Positions 25,490-34,584 of a stretch of 64,000 nt of DNA are shown piece after piece. The first letter of the stretch is position 1. Every line of letters starts with the position of its first letter. The notes under the pieces are model-generated. The model searched no databases. It saw only the letters and a list, made by a program, of their open reading frames with translations, and was not told where the DNA came from. A program made the position numbers and the translations under genes. Source of the stretch: an uncultured Pseudomonadota bacterium (GTDB lineage Bacteria; Myxococcota_A; UBA796; GCA-2862545); assembly GCA_913061235.1 (NCBI GenBank), contig CAJXTB010000014.1, positions 1 through 64,000 on the forward strand, in the 5' to 3' direction.

Positions 25490-25849
25490 AGGTCACTCCG
25501 GGGCAACGGGATGAAGGGGTCTCAAGGCCAGGACTAGCAACCTTCGTGCCAGCGCTTGAACAACGCGGCGTCAGTGCCGTTGGACCCGCGACGCCCATCC
25601 CCAGGCCGTGGCAGCGGTGTCTGGCAATCCCCGGATGCCGTTGTTCGGCCGGTTTTTTGGGCGCGGTTGTCAGAAGAGCGCGAAAGGCAGTGAATGAGCG
25701 TACTGCCCGAGCACGTCTGGGCTTGTGGAAGGCCGGGTATGGGTGGCGTGCCAAAACGCACACAAGGGGGTGAATGTTGTGCATATACGCCCAATCTACC
25801 CGCGACATATTGCCACATCGATCGCGACTTGACGCGGGAGAATATACTG
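25490..25849. other. Intergenic region, no gene recognised
   Basis: Between the GTG of the CBS-pair gene and the lipoprotein at 25929, apart from the promoter listed separately. Several open frames cross it, but none has a ribosome site, a sensible composition or a recognisable motif. A T run at 25654-25659 follows GC-rich sequence without a good stem. The right third is AT-richer than average. I see no RNA gene. Confidence 0.5.
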
Positions 25850-25873
25850 GGAACCCTAATGATCATGTTGGTC
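25850..25873 (+). promoter_or_regulatory. Possible ECF-sigma promoter
   Basis: GGAACC at 25850-25855 and GTC at 25871-25873 with 15 bp between them resemble the -35/-10 pattern of extracytoplasmic-function sigma factors. It would give a leader of about 45 bases before the lipoprotein at 25929. No sigma factor is encoded in the window. Confidence 0.28.
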
Positions 25874-25928
25874 GACGAGACACCCGAAACTGGCACCAGG
25901 TTTGCAAACGAACAGTCTGGAGGTTCTC

Positions 25929-27482
25929 ATGCAAAGCTCACTAATGCCAATCGCCCTGCTCGCTCTACTCTTCGCCGGCTGTGACCAAGACGGTGACACT
26001 GACACCGATATGGGCTCGGACGTCGATACCGACAGCGATACCGAGTTGGTTGAGGCCTTGTATCGGGTCGCTCCCAATGACCCTGGCGGAATCACGCTGC
26101 CCAACGCGGCGGACTTCGACTACTACATTGGTGCGCAGTTCACTATGGAAGGCGTTCTTGGCGGCGAGGACGGGGTGACGTATGCGGATGACCCGAACAT
26201 TGTCTGTACAAGCGGATGTGAAGACAACGTTCAGATGGACGGGGACACGCCGCTGTACCCAGTGGACAACGGCTTCGGCTTTGATGTTCAGCACTTCGCC
26301 GACTCCGTTCCCCGTGAGCGAGATGGCGTGCACGCAGAAGGCTGGGTCGGAACCATTCTAGATGGTAATGGTGACAGCATGGGCTTGCTCGTCTCCACCG
26401 TTCCTACGTCAACCTTCCTCGTGCCGACCAACATGGGAACCTGGTGTGGCGGCTTGGCGGCCGACCCCGTCAAATGTTCGTCCGAGCACTATGTGGTCTT
26501 GGAGCACACCAAGACTTGCTACGAGACCATTCCCTACTGGTTCAGCGACGTAGACACCGGCGAGACGTTCACTGAGTACGGTGACTGCCTACCAATGTCC
26601 GATGACTTGGACATGAACGTGCAGGACCTACTGCCGGACGAGAACTCGCTCGACGAAATCGCTGTGGGTCTCGACTACAGCGTGTCTCGGAAAGACGACG
26701 GCAAGTTCCTCTACCGCTTCGGCAATGTGATGAAGCGACCCACGGACATGCGGGTGAACCTGGTCTTGCCAGTTCCTGAAGATTGGACGAGCACCGACGA
26801 GGTCTACGTGGTCAACAGCGCCCAGCTCGCTATTGTTCACACGGTCACCAACAGCCCGAACGACCAGATTCGACCGGAAGACCATGAGAATGAAGGCGCC
26901 ACTGGCCGTGCCCCATCCTATGAGGTCGACTCGGATGGCCGCTGGGTGTCTACGATTGACTGCTACCAAGGCGACGGCACCTTCCTGCCCGCCGGAACTG
27001 TCTTCCGCAACCCGGACTTCGCTGACGAGACAGCCTTGTCTGAGGACGTGCAAGAAGGATTCACGAACGCATGGTTCCGTACCTTGGACCGAAATCCCTT
27101 CGCCTTTGATGAGGCCAATGACGACACTCCACGCTGGCGCCTTCAGGCTCCAAAGATGGGGCAAGACCTACCTGGATTTGAGATTCCGCTGGTGAACTGC
27201 ACGCCACCACCGCTGCAGAATGGCGAGAAGATGTTCGAGCGTGGCGACCTGACCACCACTGTTATCGACTTGCTCGACTTCGGTGACGATGAGATCAGCC
27301 CGTTCGCCACAAGTACGGGTTGGATGGAGCCAACCGACCAGCCCATGACAACCGCAGACCTGTCCGTGAATGGTCTGGTTCTGACGGAAAACTTCGACGT
27401 CTCAGTCTACATCAAGGGTGACCGCAAGGCAGTTCAGCTGTACTCGGCCCACTTGTACATCGACTACGAGCTGGCCCAGTAG
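25929..27482 (+). CDS. Lipoprotein of unknown function with Asp/Thr-rich tether
   Basis: Protein of 517 residues from the ATG at 25929, which has GGAGG six bases upstream. Signal ends LFAGC, followed by DQD and an acidic tether (DTDTDMGSDVDTDSDTE). The mature domain has about ten cysteines in spaced pairs (CTSGCEDN, TWCGGLAADPVKC), suggesting disulfides, and largely beta character. No family recognised and no catalytic motif evident. An Asp at +2 of the mature lipoprotein would mean inner-membrane retention under E. coli rules, but those rules may not hold here. It stands alone between a possible promoter and a strong terminator. Confidence 0.72.
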   Translation: MQSSLMPIALLALLFAGCDQDGDTDTDMGSDVDTDSDTELVEALYRVAPNDPGGITLPNAADFDYYIGAQFTMEGVLGGEDGVTYADDPNIVCTSGCEDNVQMDGDTPLYPVDNGFGFDVQHFADSVPRERDGVHAEGWVGTILDGNGDSMGLLVSTVPTSTFLVPTNMGTWCGGLAADPVKCSSEHYVVLEHTKTCYETIPYWFSDVDTGETFTEYGDCLPMSDDLDMNVQDLLPDENSLDEIAVGLDYSVSRKDDGKFLYRFGNVMKRPTDMRVNLVLPVPEDWTSTDEVYVVNSAQLAIVHTVTNSPNDQIRPEDHENEGATGRAPSYEVDSDGRWVSTIDCYQGDGTFLPAGTVFRNPDFADETALSEDVQEGFTNAWFRTLDRNPFAFDEANDDTPRWRLQAPKMGQDLPGFEIPLVNCTPPPLQNGEKMFERGDLTTTVIDLLDFGDDEISPFATSTGWMEPTDQPMTTADLSVNGLVLTENFDVSVYIKGDRKAVQLYSAHLYIDYELAQ

Positions 27483-27504
27483 CGTCAGCCTAGCTTGAAC
27501 TTCT

Positions 27505-27535
27505 GGCCGAACCGCGTCTCTGACTCGGTTCGGCC
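27505..27535. terminator. Terminator hairpin
   Basis: GGCCGAACCG at 27505-27514 pairs perfectly with 27526-27535 across an 11-base loop. It begins 22 bp after the lipoprotein stop and is followed by TCTTGCGTTT on the plus strand. The next gene ends on the other strand at 27548, so it may serve both. Confidence 0.75.
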
Positions 27536-27547
27536 TCTTGCGTTTGC

Positions 27548-28105
27548 CTACTGAATCGCTGCCGCTGTTGGCCGTTGCAGCATGACCACCGCCATGAGGG
27601 GCAGCGCGACAATGGGCATGGCGAGGGCGAGGGCGATGGCTCTCGCGTACGCGGCGTGGTCTCGCCATGTACGAACCTGAGGCGCATCAATCCGTGTGTG
27701 CACTCGAAGCTCTTGAATGTCCGCCATGAGAACCGCCTGGACACCTAGGCTGTAGACCGATCGACATCCGCAACCGTCATAGAACGCGCGGCTTGTGAGA
27801 ACGGGCGCTTGCAGGAGGCCGAGGCCAAACTCTAAGCAGCCGTACACCCAGCCAAGCAAGGGAATGGGGCCGCTTGCCGCGAGCTCCCAGGCGGCCAGTT
27901 GGGCTTCGCCATGCGCATCTGTTCGGTAGCCTGTGACAATGTGGTGGGCGTCATGCATCGGGAGAATGCTGGCGCGAATCGGAGGATTTGGGATTGGCCA
28001 ATTCACCCCGAACGCGGGAACCCAGTCGATAGGGCTCTTGGGGATGTCGGGTCCGGGAAGGCCTTGCTCTGCCAGGTAGCCGGGTAGTGCGTCGCGAAGT
28101 TTCAT
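27548..28105 (-). CDS. Coq4-family protein
   Basis: Protein of 185 residues from the ATG at 28105, preceded by GGAGG. It carries the HDxxHx11E motif of the Coq4 family (HDAHH, then IVTGYRTDAHGE), which binds a metal in Coq4. In eukaryotes Coq4 acts in ubiquinone synthesis as the C1 oxidative decarboxylase. Bacterial relatives next to a TetR gene are common and their role is less clear. Hydrophobic stretches at about 85-105 and 160-180 suggest membrane association. It is divergent from the TetR regulator at 28186, which probably controls it. Confidence 0.82.
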   Translation of the reverse strand: MKLRDALPGYLAEQGLPGPDIPKSPIDWVPAFGVNWPIPNPPIRASILPMHDAHHIVTGYRTDAHGEAQLAAWELAASGPIPLLGWVYGCLEFGLGLLQAPVLTSRAFYDGCGCRSVYSLGVQAVLMADIQELRVHTRIDAPQVRTWRDHAAYARAIALALAMPIVALPLMAVVMLQRPTAAAIQ

Positions 28106-28121
28106 GAGAGCCTCCAATTTG

Positions 28122-28133
28122 TGAGTATGCTCA
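28122..28133. promoter_or_regulatory. Candidate TetR operator between the Coq4-like and TetR genes
   Basis: TGAGTATGCTCA is an inverted repeat (TGAG/CTCA, four-base centre) set in AT-rich flanks within the 80-bp divergent region. It sits 17 bp from the Coq4-like start, a position where a bound TetR protein would block that promoter and its own. Confidence 0.45.
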
Positions 28134-28185
28134 ATTATGACTGCGCTCATCTAACGTGGTGTTAGGCGTGGCGGTAGGAGATTCT

Positions 28186-28767
28186 GTGTCGCTTCGTGAA
28201 CGTCGAAAGACAGAAACCAGACAAGCCATCGTGCGTGCTGCCACCGCGTTGTTTGCCCGGCCTCAGGGGTATGCGGGGACCACCACGCGAGAGATTGCCG
28301 AAGCTGCGGGAATCGCTACGGGCACCTTGTTCAACTACGCGCCCACCAAGCGGGATGTCGCGGTGATGGTCTGGCAAGACCAGCTCTCTGTGGCCGTGGT
28401 CGAAGGATTCGCGGCAATGTCGGAGCATGAGACTCCGGCAGATGCGTTGGTTGCCCTGTGGACGCCTGTGTTTGCGGTGTACGCATCAGACCTGGCTCTA
28501 GGACGCGTCTTCCTGACGTCTGTCATGTTCGCCGGAGACGTACAGGCCGACCTTCAGCGATTCACCGACCGCTTCATCGCCGATGTCGCGGTGCGCCTAG
28601 CGGTGTGGTCGGACAACCCAATGACCGCCGCTCTAAACGCATTTGGAGCCTACTACCTGACGCTGACCACGCTGTTGTCGGGTCGATTTCCGAATGTGGA
28701 CCATGCCGCAGTGTTCTTCCGCGTCATGGTCCAAGAGCAGGTCGCTGGCTGGACAGCGCCGTCCTAG
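28186..28767 (+). CDS. TetR-family transcriptional regulator
   Basis: Protein of 193 residues from a GTG at 28186, five bases after AGGAG. Residues 1-60 form the TetR DNA-binding domain: RRKTETRQAIVRAATALF, then TTTREIAEAAGIATGTLFNYAPTKRDV, the helix-turn-helix with the usual Y-x-x-K closing motif. The rest is an all-helical ligand domain with no identified ligand. It should repress itself and the divergent Coq4-like gene through the 28122 palindrome. Its stop overlaps the opposing gene stop by four bases (CTAG at 28764-28767). Confidence 0.9.
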   Translation: MSLRERRKTETRQAIVRAATALFARPQGYAGTTTREIAEAAGIATGTLFNYAPTKRDVAVMVWQDQLSVAVVEGFAAMSEHETPADALVALWTPVFAVYASDLALGRVFLTSVMFAGDVQADLQRFTDRFIADVAVRLAVWSDNPMTAALNAFGAYYLTLTTLLSGRFPNVDHAAVFFRVMVQEQVAGWTAPS

Positions 28768-31700
28768 GGCAACGCGGTGAAGCCGGGATCTGGCTCGCTG
28801 ACCGCGTTGACCGCGCCTTCAGTCGGTGAGGTCTCTCCAGACAGGCGCTCAAAGTCCAAGCGAACGCGACCTACGCCGCCATCTCCACCGGGGCGGATGA
28901 CGTCTGCGTAGCCCAGGCCGCCGAGGGCCTGAATGGCATCTGGCACAAGGTCGAAGTCACCAGCGACCAGGTACACAGAGCCGCCTGCACCGCCGCCTGC
29001 GCCGTATGTCCAGGTGCCCGTTCCCCAGTGCGGAGTGGTCTCGCCTTGGCTGGTAAAGGCCAAGGAGCTGAGTGCCGTGATTGTCGGGCTCGCTACGTAC
29101 AGAATACCGCCGCCTGCTCCGCCTGGACCAATGTCGTTGGGGGCGCTGGGGCGGCTGCTCCACACACCGCCGCCACCGGATCCGAAGAACAACTCTGAGA
29201 GGTCGGGTGTGCCGTACACCATGCCAGCGGAGGCTGGAGTGGCCGAACCACCGTTCCATGAGCCTGCAGTCACGGCGCCACCAGCGTACTCGCCGCCGCC
29301 GCCCACAATGTGAGCGCCGCCGCCGCCGTAGTTGGCGCGCCATTGCTCGGTGGCTTCGTTGTACGCGTTGCAGGACCCGTTGCCTTGGCCTTCGCCTTGG
29401 CCAGCGTAAGACTCGCCTTGGAAGGAATCGCAGTTTTCACCGCGTGTACCGGTGTCGCCACCTGCGTAGCCGAGTGCGTCTACGTCAAAGCTACCGCCTG
29501 CCTGAACCGTGATGCTCTCGAGAGCGCGAACGGCGACGATACCGCCAGTCGTTCCGTCCCATGCCGCGGTTGTCACGCTGCCCGACGGGCCGATGGTGAT
29601 GCTGGCGTAGTGGGGGACTCGGACAGCCACAATGGACTGGTCCGACAGGTCGCCGTTGTCTGGGTCTCCCAGCACGAGTCCGAGGGGCGAATCCAAGGTG
29701 ACAATCGAACCACTCACACTCTGTACCGTTACAAATCCCCAGGTTCCGACGCTGTCGTAGCGGTCGTCACTGCCGTGCAGATTAGCGAAGAGCAGCTCAT
29801 CTCCTGGGGCCACGCCGTTGGCGATGTCGTCGAGCGTGACGGTGGTGTCGGTCAGGCCGGTGATGCCGTAACTGACGCCATCTGGGAAGGTCCGACCCGC
29901 TGATGTGTAGGTCGACAGGTCGACTGGACCGTCAGCGATGAGGTCGCCGTCCCGTCCCGAGCCGTACGGCTGGCCTTCGTCTACGATTCCGTCGCAGTCG
30001 TCGTCTGCGTTGTTCAGCAGCTCGTCTGCGTTCGGGAAGGCGTCTGCTGAGTCATCATCGCAGTCGTCTGCGTTGTCGACAAAGCCGTCCGGAGCGCTGC
30101 ATTCGGGGGTGGACTCGCTGTTGCCGTTGCCGTAGCCGTCTTCGTCCGCGTCTTCGTAGAACACGAAGCCGTTGATCGGGGACTCGTCTGTCTGGTCATT
30201 GCAGTTGTCATCAATGCCGTTGCAGCGCTCTTCGCGGCCTGGGTTGATGCCGACCTCGTCGTCATTGCAGTCGCCCGGGTTCGGGGTCTGGTTGTCCAGT
30301 GGAACACACTGGGTGACCTGTGAGCCCACGGCGCCGAACAGGTCGCCGTCTGCGTCTGTGTAGTAGACGCTGCCGCCCACGCGGTCGTCGTCTTCGTCAT
30401 CGATGAGGTCGTCGCAGTCGTCATCTTGGCCGTTGCAGAACTCGGTGAGACCGGGTCTACGTGTGGGGTCGTCGTCGTCGCAGTCACCGGCACAGGTGGT
30501 GGCGCCATCTCCGTCTGCGTCAAAGCCTTCGTCAATGCCGTCTGCGCAGTTGTCGTCCACGCCGTTGCAGGACTCGTTCGCGAGGGGATTGATGTTCGCC
30601 GCGGTATCGTCACAGTCGGCGGCGTTTGAGACCAGTCCGTCTGGGGCCTCGCAGGCTTCGACGCGCAAGCTATCCGGGGCGCCGAATCCGTCTTCGTCTG
30701 AGTCGGACCAGTAGGCGTTCTGGTCGATGGCTTCGTTGTCTACCAAGTCGTCGCAGTTGTCATCAACGCCGTTGCAGGTCTCAATGGCGCCGGGGCGGCG
30801 AAGCGGGTCATCGTCGTCGCAGTCGCCACCGCAGACGGTAGCGCCATCAGCATCTGCGTCAAAGCCTTCGTCTGTGCCGCCAACGCAGTTGTCGTCAATG
30901 CCGTTGCACTGTTCGGTGGCGGATGGGGAAATGTTCGCGTCTTGGTCGTTGCAGTCGTTGCCTGCCGCTGCGTAGCCATCTGGCAAGTCGCAGGCTTCAA
31001 CGGTCTCGCGGGCATTGCCGTGGTCATCACCGTCTGCATCTATAAACCAGGTCTGTGCGTCTAGGGCGTTGTTGTCCACGATGCTGTCGCAGTCGTCGTC
31101 GACCTCGTTGCAGCGCTCGGCCGCGTTGGGGTGCACGGTGGCGTCGTCATCATTGCAGTCGTTCGGGTTGGCGGAGGTCCCTGCAGGCTGGAAGCACGCG
31201 AGCTCGGAGGCGTCTGGGTCGCCGTAGCCATCTTCATCGGCGTCTGTGTAGAAGTCGGTACGGTCGATGGCGTCGTTGTCGCGCTCACCGTCACAGTCGT
31301 TGTCGATGCCGTCACAGATCTCGTCCGCGTCTTCGTTGATGGAGGCGTCTTGGTCGTCACAGTCGACACAGCCTAAGAAGCCGTCTTCGTCTGCGTCTTC
31401 GAAGGACAGGGCGCCGTCGCAGTTGTAGTCATTGGTGTCTGCACAGTCGTCTTCAATGGCGTCTGGATTGAAGGCGGGGTCGGTGTCATCGCAGTCCCCG
31501 ATGACGTCTGTGTAGCCCTCAGGAGCGAAGCAGGCGTTTAGTGGGGAGGCCTCGTCACCAAAGCCGTCACCGTCTTCATCTGCGTAGACGACGAGGTTGT
31601 TGGAGTCCGACAGCTCGTCGATCTGGCCGTCACAGTTGTTGTCGATGCCGTCACACAGTTCGTCAGCGCCGGGAAAGACGGTGGCGTCGCTGTCGTTGCA

Positions 31701-31811
31701 GTCGTCCATGCCAATGACGTCGTCACCGTCTGCATCTACGTTGGTTGGGTCGAGCGCACTGGTACGGCAGCCTACAATCATGAGTGCTGCGATGACGACG
31801 AATGGACGCAT
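28764..31811 (-). CDS. Large lipoprotein with about ten MopE-type metal-binding repeats and a Gly-rich C-terminal domain
   Basis: Protein of 1015 residues with signal MRPFVVIAALMIVGC. Residues about 20-630 hold roughly ten putative metal-binding repeats, each with a DCDD(T/D)DPxxxP loop, a CNGxDDNCD core, and a DADEDGYGD loop. They are as in MopE and many Deltaproteobacterial surface proteins, and several are imperfect. Residues about 690-1000 form a Gly-rich beta domain (GGGGAHIVGGGGEYAGGA; GAGGGAGGSVYLVAGD), probably a surface or fibre module. It likely sits on the outer surface and binds calcium or copper. An SD-sequestering hairpin lies just before the start. Confidence 0.85.
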   Translation of the reverse strand: MRPFVVIAALMIVGCRTSALDPTNVDADGDDVIGMDDCNDSDATVFPGADELCDGIDNNCDGQIDELSDSNNLVVYADEDGDGFGDEASPLNACFAPEGYTDVIGDCDDTDPAFNPDAIEDDCADTNDYNCDGALSFEDADEDGFLGCVDCDDQDASINEDADEICDGIDNDCDGERDNDAIDRTDFYTDADEDGYGDPDASELACFQPAGTSANPNDCNDDDATVHPNAAERCNEVDDDCDSIVDNNALDAQTWFIDADGDDHGNARETVEACDLPDGYAAAGNDCNDQDANISPSATEQCNGIDDNCVGGTDEGFDADADGATVCGGDCDDDDPLRRPGAIETCNGVDDNCDDLVDNEAIDQNAYWSDSDEDGFGAPDSLRVEACEAPDGLVSNAADCDDTAANINPLANESCNGVDDNCADGIDEGFDADGDGATTCAGDCDDDDPTRRPGLTEFCNGQDDDCDDLIDDEDDDRVGGSVYYTDADGDLFGAVGSQVTQCVPLDNQTPNPGDCNDDEVGINPGREERCNGIDDNCNDQTDESPINGFVFYEDADEDGYGNGNSESTPECSAPDGFVDNADDCDDDSADAFPNADELLNNADDDCDGIVDEGQPYGSGRDGDLIADGPVDLSTYTSAGRTFPDGVSYGITGLTDTTVTLDDIANGVAPGDELLFANLHGSDDRYDSVGTWGFVTVQSVSGSIVTLDSPLGLVLGDPDNGDLSDQSIVAVRVPHYASITIGPSGSVTTAAWDGTTGGIVAVRALESITVQAGGSFDVDALGYAGGDTGTRGENCDSFQGESYAGQGEGQGNGSCNAYNEATEQWRANYGGGGAHIVGGGGEYAGGAVTAGSWNGGSATPASAGMVYGTPDLSELFFGSGGGGVWSSRPSAPNDIGPGGAGGGILYVASPTITALSSLAFTSQGETTPHWGTGTWTYGAGGGAGGSVYLVAGDFDLVPDAIQALGGLGYADVIRPGGDGGVGRVRLDFERLSGETSPTEGAVNAVSEPDPGFTALP

Positions 31812-31819
31812 GGATGATT

Positions 31820-31837
31820 CCCCCGACAGGTCGGGGG
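31820..31837 (-). promoter_or_regulatory. Hairpin covering the ribosome-binding site of the MopE-repeat gene
   Basis: CCCCCGAC (31820-31827) and GTCGGGGG (31830-31837) form an inverted repeat. Read on the minus strand, the 3' arm contains GGGGGA, the only Shine-Dalgarno candidate for the ATG at 31811. The hairpin could hide that site or could terminate the upstream gene, since it lies between two same-strand genes; there is no T run. Confidence 0.45.
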
Positions 31838-31868
31838 AGTGTAGCGCATCTACGCGCCAAATTTAGGC

Positions 31869-32735
31869 CTATTCAGGCTGGGGCGGCTGCTCGGCAACAA
31901 CGAGCCAGTTCTGGTTTTCGGAGTCAATGTCGACCGACCAGATGAACAGGCCTTCGGTTTCTTCGGAATCGTCAAACACACGTTCGTCTGTTGCGACTTC
32001 GACACCGTTCCAGAACACCGAGAGATTGGCGGTTGTCGCACCGTTGGCTGTGCCTGGGTAGTCGCGGATGACTGCGCGGAAGATGCCGGGGCCCGGGTCT
32101 TGTAGGTAGATGACTTCCGGTCCGATACCTTGGATATCGTCTTCGACCAGAACCGGGTCATCGGTGAAGTCGCCAACCACGCCCCAGTCCGGACCGTTGC
32201 CGGCACAGGTCAAGAAGAAGCAGTCGGTTTCGTTCTCCACGACTTCTTCAAGCCGACCATCGACGGGTCGGAGGAGGTGCAAGTCGAGGTCGTCGCCGGC
32301 GTTGTCCCAAGTGAGCTCCAGGCGTAGGCCGAGATCGAGGTCCAGCTCGCGGGGCGGGTCTGGAAGGACGAACACGGTTGCTGCAACCCGGCAGGCCTCT
32401 GAGAACTGACCGGTGGAATCGAACACCGTGACGAAGGCGCCGTACTCGCCTTCAACATCTGGGGTGAACCGGGAGATGGCTTGGTCTCGGTCGTCCATCT
32501 CGGCTTCGCTGCCGAGTGGCTTGACTGCCAAGGTCCATTCGTAGACCAGCTCGTCATCGTCGGGGTCTGTGGATGCGCTGGCGTCTACGAATATCTCTCG
32601 ACCAAGCGGCTGAACAAGGCCCTCGGGGGATTCACAGATCGCGACGGGCGGACCGCCGAAAGGACCGGTGTCGACGACTTCGCCCTCTGGGCAGCCGGAC
32701 AGCAAGAGAGCCAAAAGGGGAGCAGCGTTGCGCAT
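31869..32735 (-). CDS. Lipoprotein with PKD-like domain
   Basis: Protein of 288 residues with signal ending LLLSGC. Residues about 30-120 match a PKD fold (VDASASTDPDDDELVYEWTL, then VEGEYGAFVTVFDSTG). Residues about 135-270 are a second beta-sandwich beginning LELTWDNAGDDLDLHLLRP, the signature of DUF/pre-peptidase-like domains that often bind calcium. Likely a surface binding module. It is followed by the large MopE-repeat gene on the same strand, and a shared transcript is possible. Confidence 0.8.
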   Translation of the reverse strand: MRNAAPLLALLLSGCPEGEVVDTGPFGGPPVAICESPEGLVQPLGREIFVDASASTDPDDDELVYEWTLAVKPLGSEAEMDDRDQAISRFTPDVEGEYGAFVTVFDSTGQFSEACRVAATVFVLPDPPRELDLDLGLRLELTWDNAGDDLDLHLLRPVDGRLEEVVENETDCFFLTCAGNGPDWGVVGDFTDDPVLVEDDIQGIGPEVIYLQDPGPGIFRAVIRDYPGTANGATTANLSVFWNGVEVATDERVFDDSEETEGLFIWSVDIDSENQNWLVVAEQPPQPE

Positions 32736-32824
32736 AAGGAGACCTCCGAGTGCGCTTCATACCCGATGTGGGCACTCGACCGCACCCCGGCATGTGCAAG
32801 AGCCGTAAATCTCCCGCTGTTCAG

Positions 32825-33550
32825 CTACTCGAAGGAGTAGCGCTCGCCTTCGCATTCGTCGCTCTGTTCGAGCACTTCAAGGTTCACCTTCAACATGGGC
32901 CAGCTGCAGTTGACACCGGGGTTGTTGATGCCGTTGAGCTCCCAGCCGACGCCTTCGTTGTAGTCGGTCCAGTTGGCAGAACAGGAGTTGTTGAAGTTGC
33001 TGTACCCGAGCGGCGGTGCTGCGCTGGCGTCCCAGCTGACGCCCACCAGGTAGTTGGTGCTCTCCATGCCGCTGGTCGGAATGAAGTCGTCAAACCCGAA
33101 GCGCCACCAGGTCTGCATGTGCGTGCCCGGAAAAGCGGTGGTTGGGTCAGAGAGCGTGACGGCTGTCCACTCATGGTCTCCCTTGAAGAACTGCTGGGAG
33201 ACGCGCCACGGCTCGGTCTGCGTGGGGTCATCTCCGTCCCACACTTCCACGGTGACCCAGGAACCGTCTGGGTAAAAGTCGAACTCGAACTCGCTGATGA
33301 GCGGCATGATCTCCACGCTGCGCACCCGCCATGACGAGCTGGCTGGAAGGTCAACCGCCTCTTCGAAGGTCAGAACAACCGCGTCATGCATGCCGGAGTA
33401 GCCCTGACCGTCTTGCAGCGTGCTGGCTTCTTCAATGTCGAAGCCCGGTTGTGGAAAGCCACAGATGCTGTTGATGGCGCGGTCGTTGCCGCACGCGGTA
33501 CCTAGAGCGATGGCGGTCGTCACGGCAGTGAGGAGTAGAACACGTGTCAC
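32825..33550 (-). CDS. Lipoprotein of unknown function
   Basis: Protein of 241 residues with signal MTRVLLLTAVTTAIALGTAC. The mature chain has aromatic-rich beta character (SWVTVEVWDGDDP, MQTWWRFGFDDF) like a single carbohydrate-binding or jelly-roll domain, and five or six cysteines. No named family. The 89 bp after it (32736-32824) carry no gene. Confidence 0.72.
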   Translation of the reverse strand: MTRVLLLTAVTTAIALGTACGNDRAINSICGFPQPGFDIEEASTLQDGQGYSGMHDAVVLTFEEAVDLPASSSWRVRSVEIMPLISEFEFDFYPDGSWVTVEVWDGDDPTQTEPWRVSQQFFKGDHEWTAVTLSDPTTAFPGTHMQTWWRFGFDDFIPTSGMESTNYLVGVSWDASAAPPLGYSNFNNSCSANWTDYNEGVGWELNGINNPGVNCSWPMLKVNLEVLEQSDECEGERYSFE

Positions 33551-33656
33551 AGGGATTCTCCGGTCGGGCCGTCGGTCTAGTCTGATTTTTGGGGGTTCGC
33601 TGGAAAAGTTCAGTGGGGTGAGGCGTCATGCAGGGACCGTTGAGCGTGCCGCCGTT

Positions 33657-33762
33657 CGACCGCTTCACCGCGTGCGCGCTCACCTGAACACGGAAGCGCC
33701 ACTCTTCGATTCCGTCGACAACGCCCTGTCCACTGACGTTCTCACACAGGTGAGGGGACGAA
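33657..33762 (-). pseudogene. Decayed fragment of a paralogue of the secreted hydrolase at 34585-36570
   Basis: Bases 33684-33727 align with 35587-35630 with 38 of 44 identical. On the minus strand the fragment reads VVDGIEEWRFRVQ, against VVDGVEEWPFRVQ in the intact gene. Just upstream FVPS is kept (33751-33762), but about 15 codons between the two motifs are missing and the frame is broken by a stop. Nothing downstream aligns. This is the remnant of a second copy. The rest of 33551-33864 holds no gene. Confidence 0.7.
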
Positions 33763-33864
33763 CAGCACCAAGGGGCCGACGCACCTGCCTGTCTGGGGAT
33801 ACGCGCCGCGCACAGGCGGGGACCCACCGCGCCTCACATGCCCGACAAAGGCAAAGGCGCGCAC

Positions 33865-34569
33865 ATGTTTGAACTCGAAATGATCGACCACGTAGATACC
33901 CCAATCGGAACGTTGTACCTAGGGAAACGCCCTGGCGCTGTCGAAGGCGAGTGGGTCTATGAAATCCAGATCTCCGGCAACTTGTTGATGAGCAGCCTCA
34001 ACAACATCTCGGAACGTGCCCTGTCTTCGGTCGCCCTAGAGCTTCACACGGGAACCAAGCCGCTTCGGGTGCTCATTGGTGGCCTCGGACTCGGCTACAC
34101 CGCTGAGGCGGCGCTAGAGTCGGACCGGGTCGGGCTGGTTCGGGTGATTGAGAAGATGCCGTTCGTGATGGGCTGGCTCAAAGACGGCCTGCTTCCTCTG
34201 TCTGACCTGTTCGCAACGGACGAGCGGGTCGAGATTGTCAAGGCCGACGTCTACGAGCTTCTGCTGGGCCCAGCGACAGAGCAGTACGACCTCATTCTGG
34301 TAGACGTCGACCACTCACCGGGCGACCGACTCGCAGATGACGACGGTCACTTCTACACCGAGACGGGCCAGCGCTTGGTTGCGAAACATCTGGCCCCAGG
34401 CGGCGTGCTTGGGGTGTGGAGTGCATGGGACGACGAGCCATTCATCGACGTCCTACGTACGGTCTACGGACGCACCAAGCGCGAATACATCGACTGGAAG
34501 GACGTGGAAGAGGAAGGCAATTCCTTCCACAACACACTGTTCTTCGCGAGCGAGCCGACAGACGCCTAG
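33865..34569 (+). CDS. Spermidine-synthase-like protein (SpeE fold)
   Basis: Protein of 234 residues from the ATG at 33865, where AAAGG lies seven bases upstream; an ATG at 33838 would add nine residues. The class I methyltransferase core is clear: VLIGGLGLGYTAEAAL is the SAM-type binding loop, VRVIEKMPFVMGWLKD the acidic strand, and YDLILVDVDHSPG the motif region. In true spermidine synthases the acidic Asp in the last motif acts in amine binding; here DVDHSP keeps aspartates, but the substrate is unproved. Also possible as an uncharacterised small-molecule methyltransferase. It stands alone. Confidence 0.8.
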   Translation: MFELEMIDHVDTPIGTLYLGKRPGAVEGEWVYEIQISGNLLMSSLNNISERALSSVALELHTGTKPLRVLIGGLGLGYTAEAALESDRVGLVRVIEKMPFVMGWLKDGLLPLSDLFATDERVEIVKADVYELLLGPATEQYDLILVDVDHSPGDRLADDDGHFYTETGQRLVAKHLAPGGVLGVWSAWDDEPFIDVLRTVYGRTKREYIDWKDVEEEGNSFHNTLFFASEPTDA

Positions 34570-34584
34570 CCCGCTGGGTGGCCT

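Noticed and set aside
25829-25848. TTGACG followed by TATACT as a promoter
   Set aside because: Only eight bases separate the two boxes; a sigma70 promoter needs about 17.
16500-31800. Long runs of repeated Asp-rich coding DNA as a CRISPR or tandem repeat array
   Set aside because: These are in-frame metal-binding repeats in two lipoprotein genes, not non-coding arrays with spacers.
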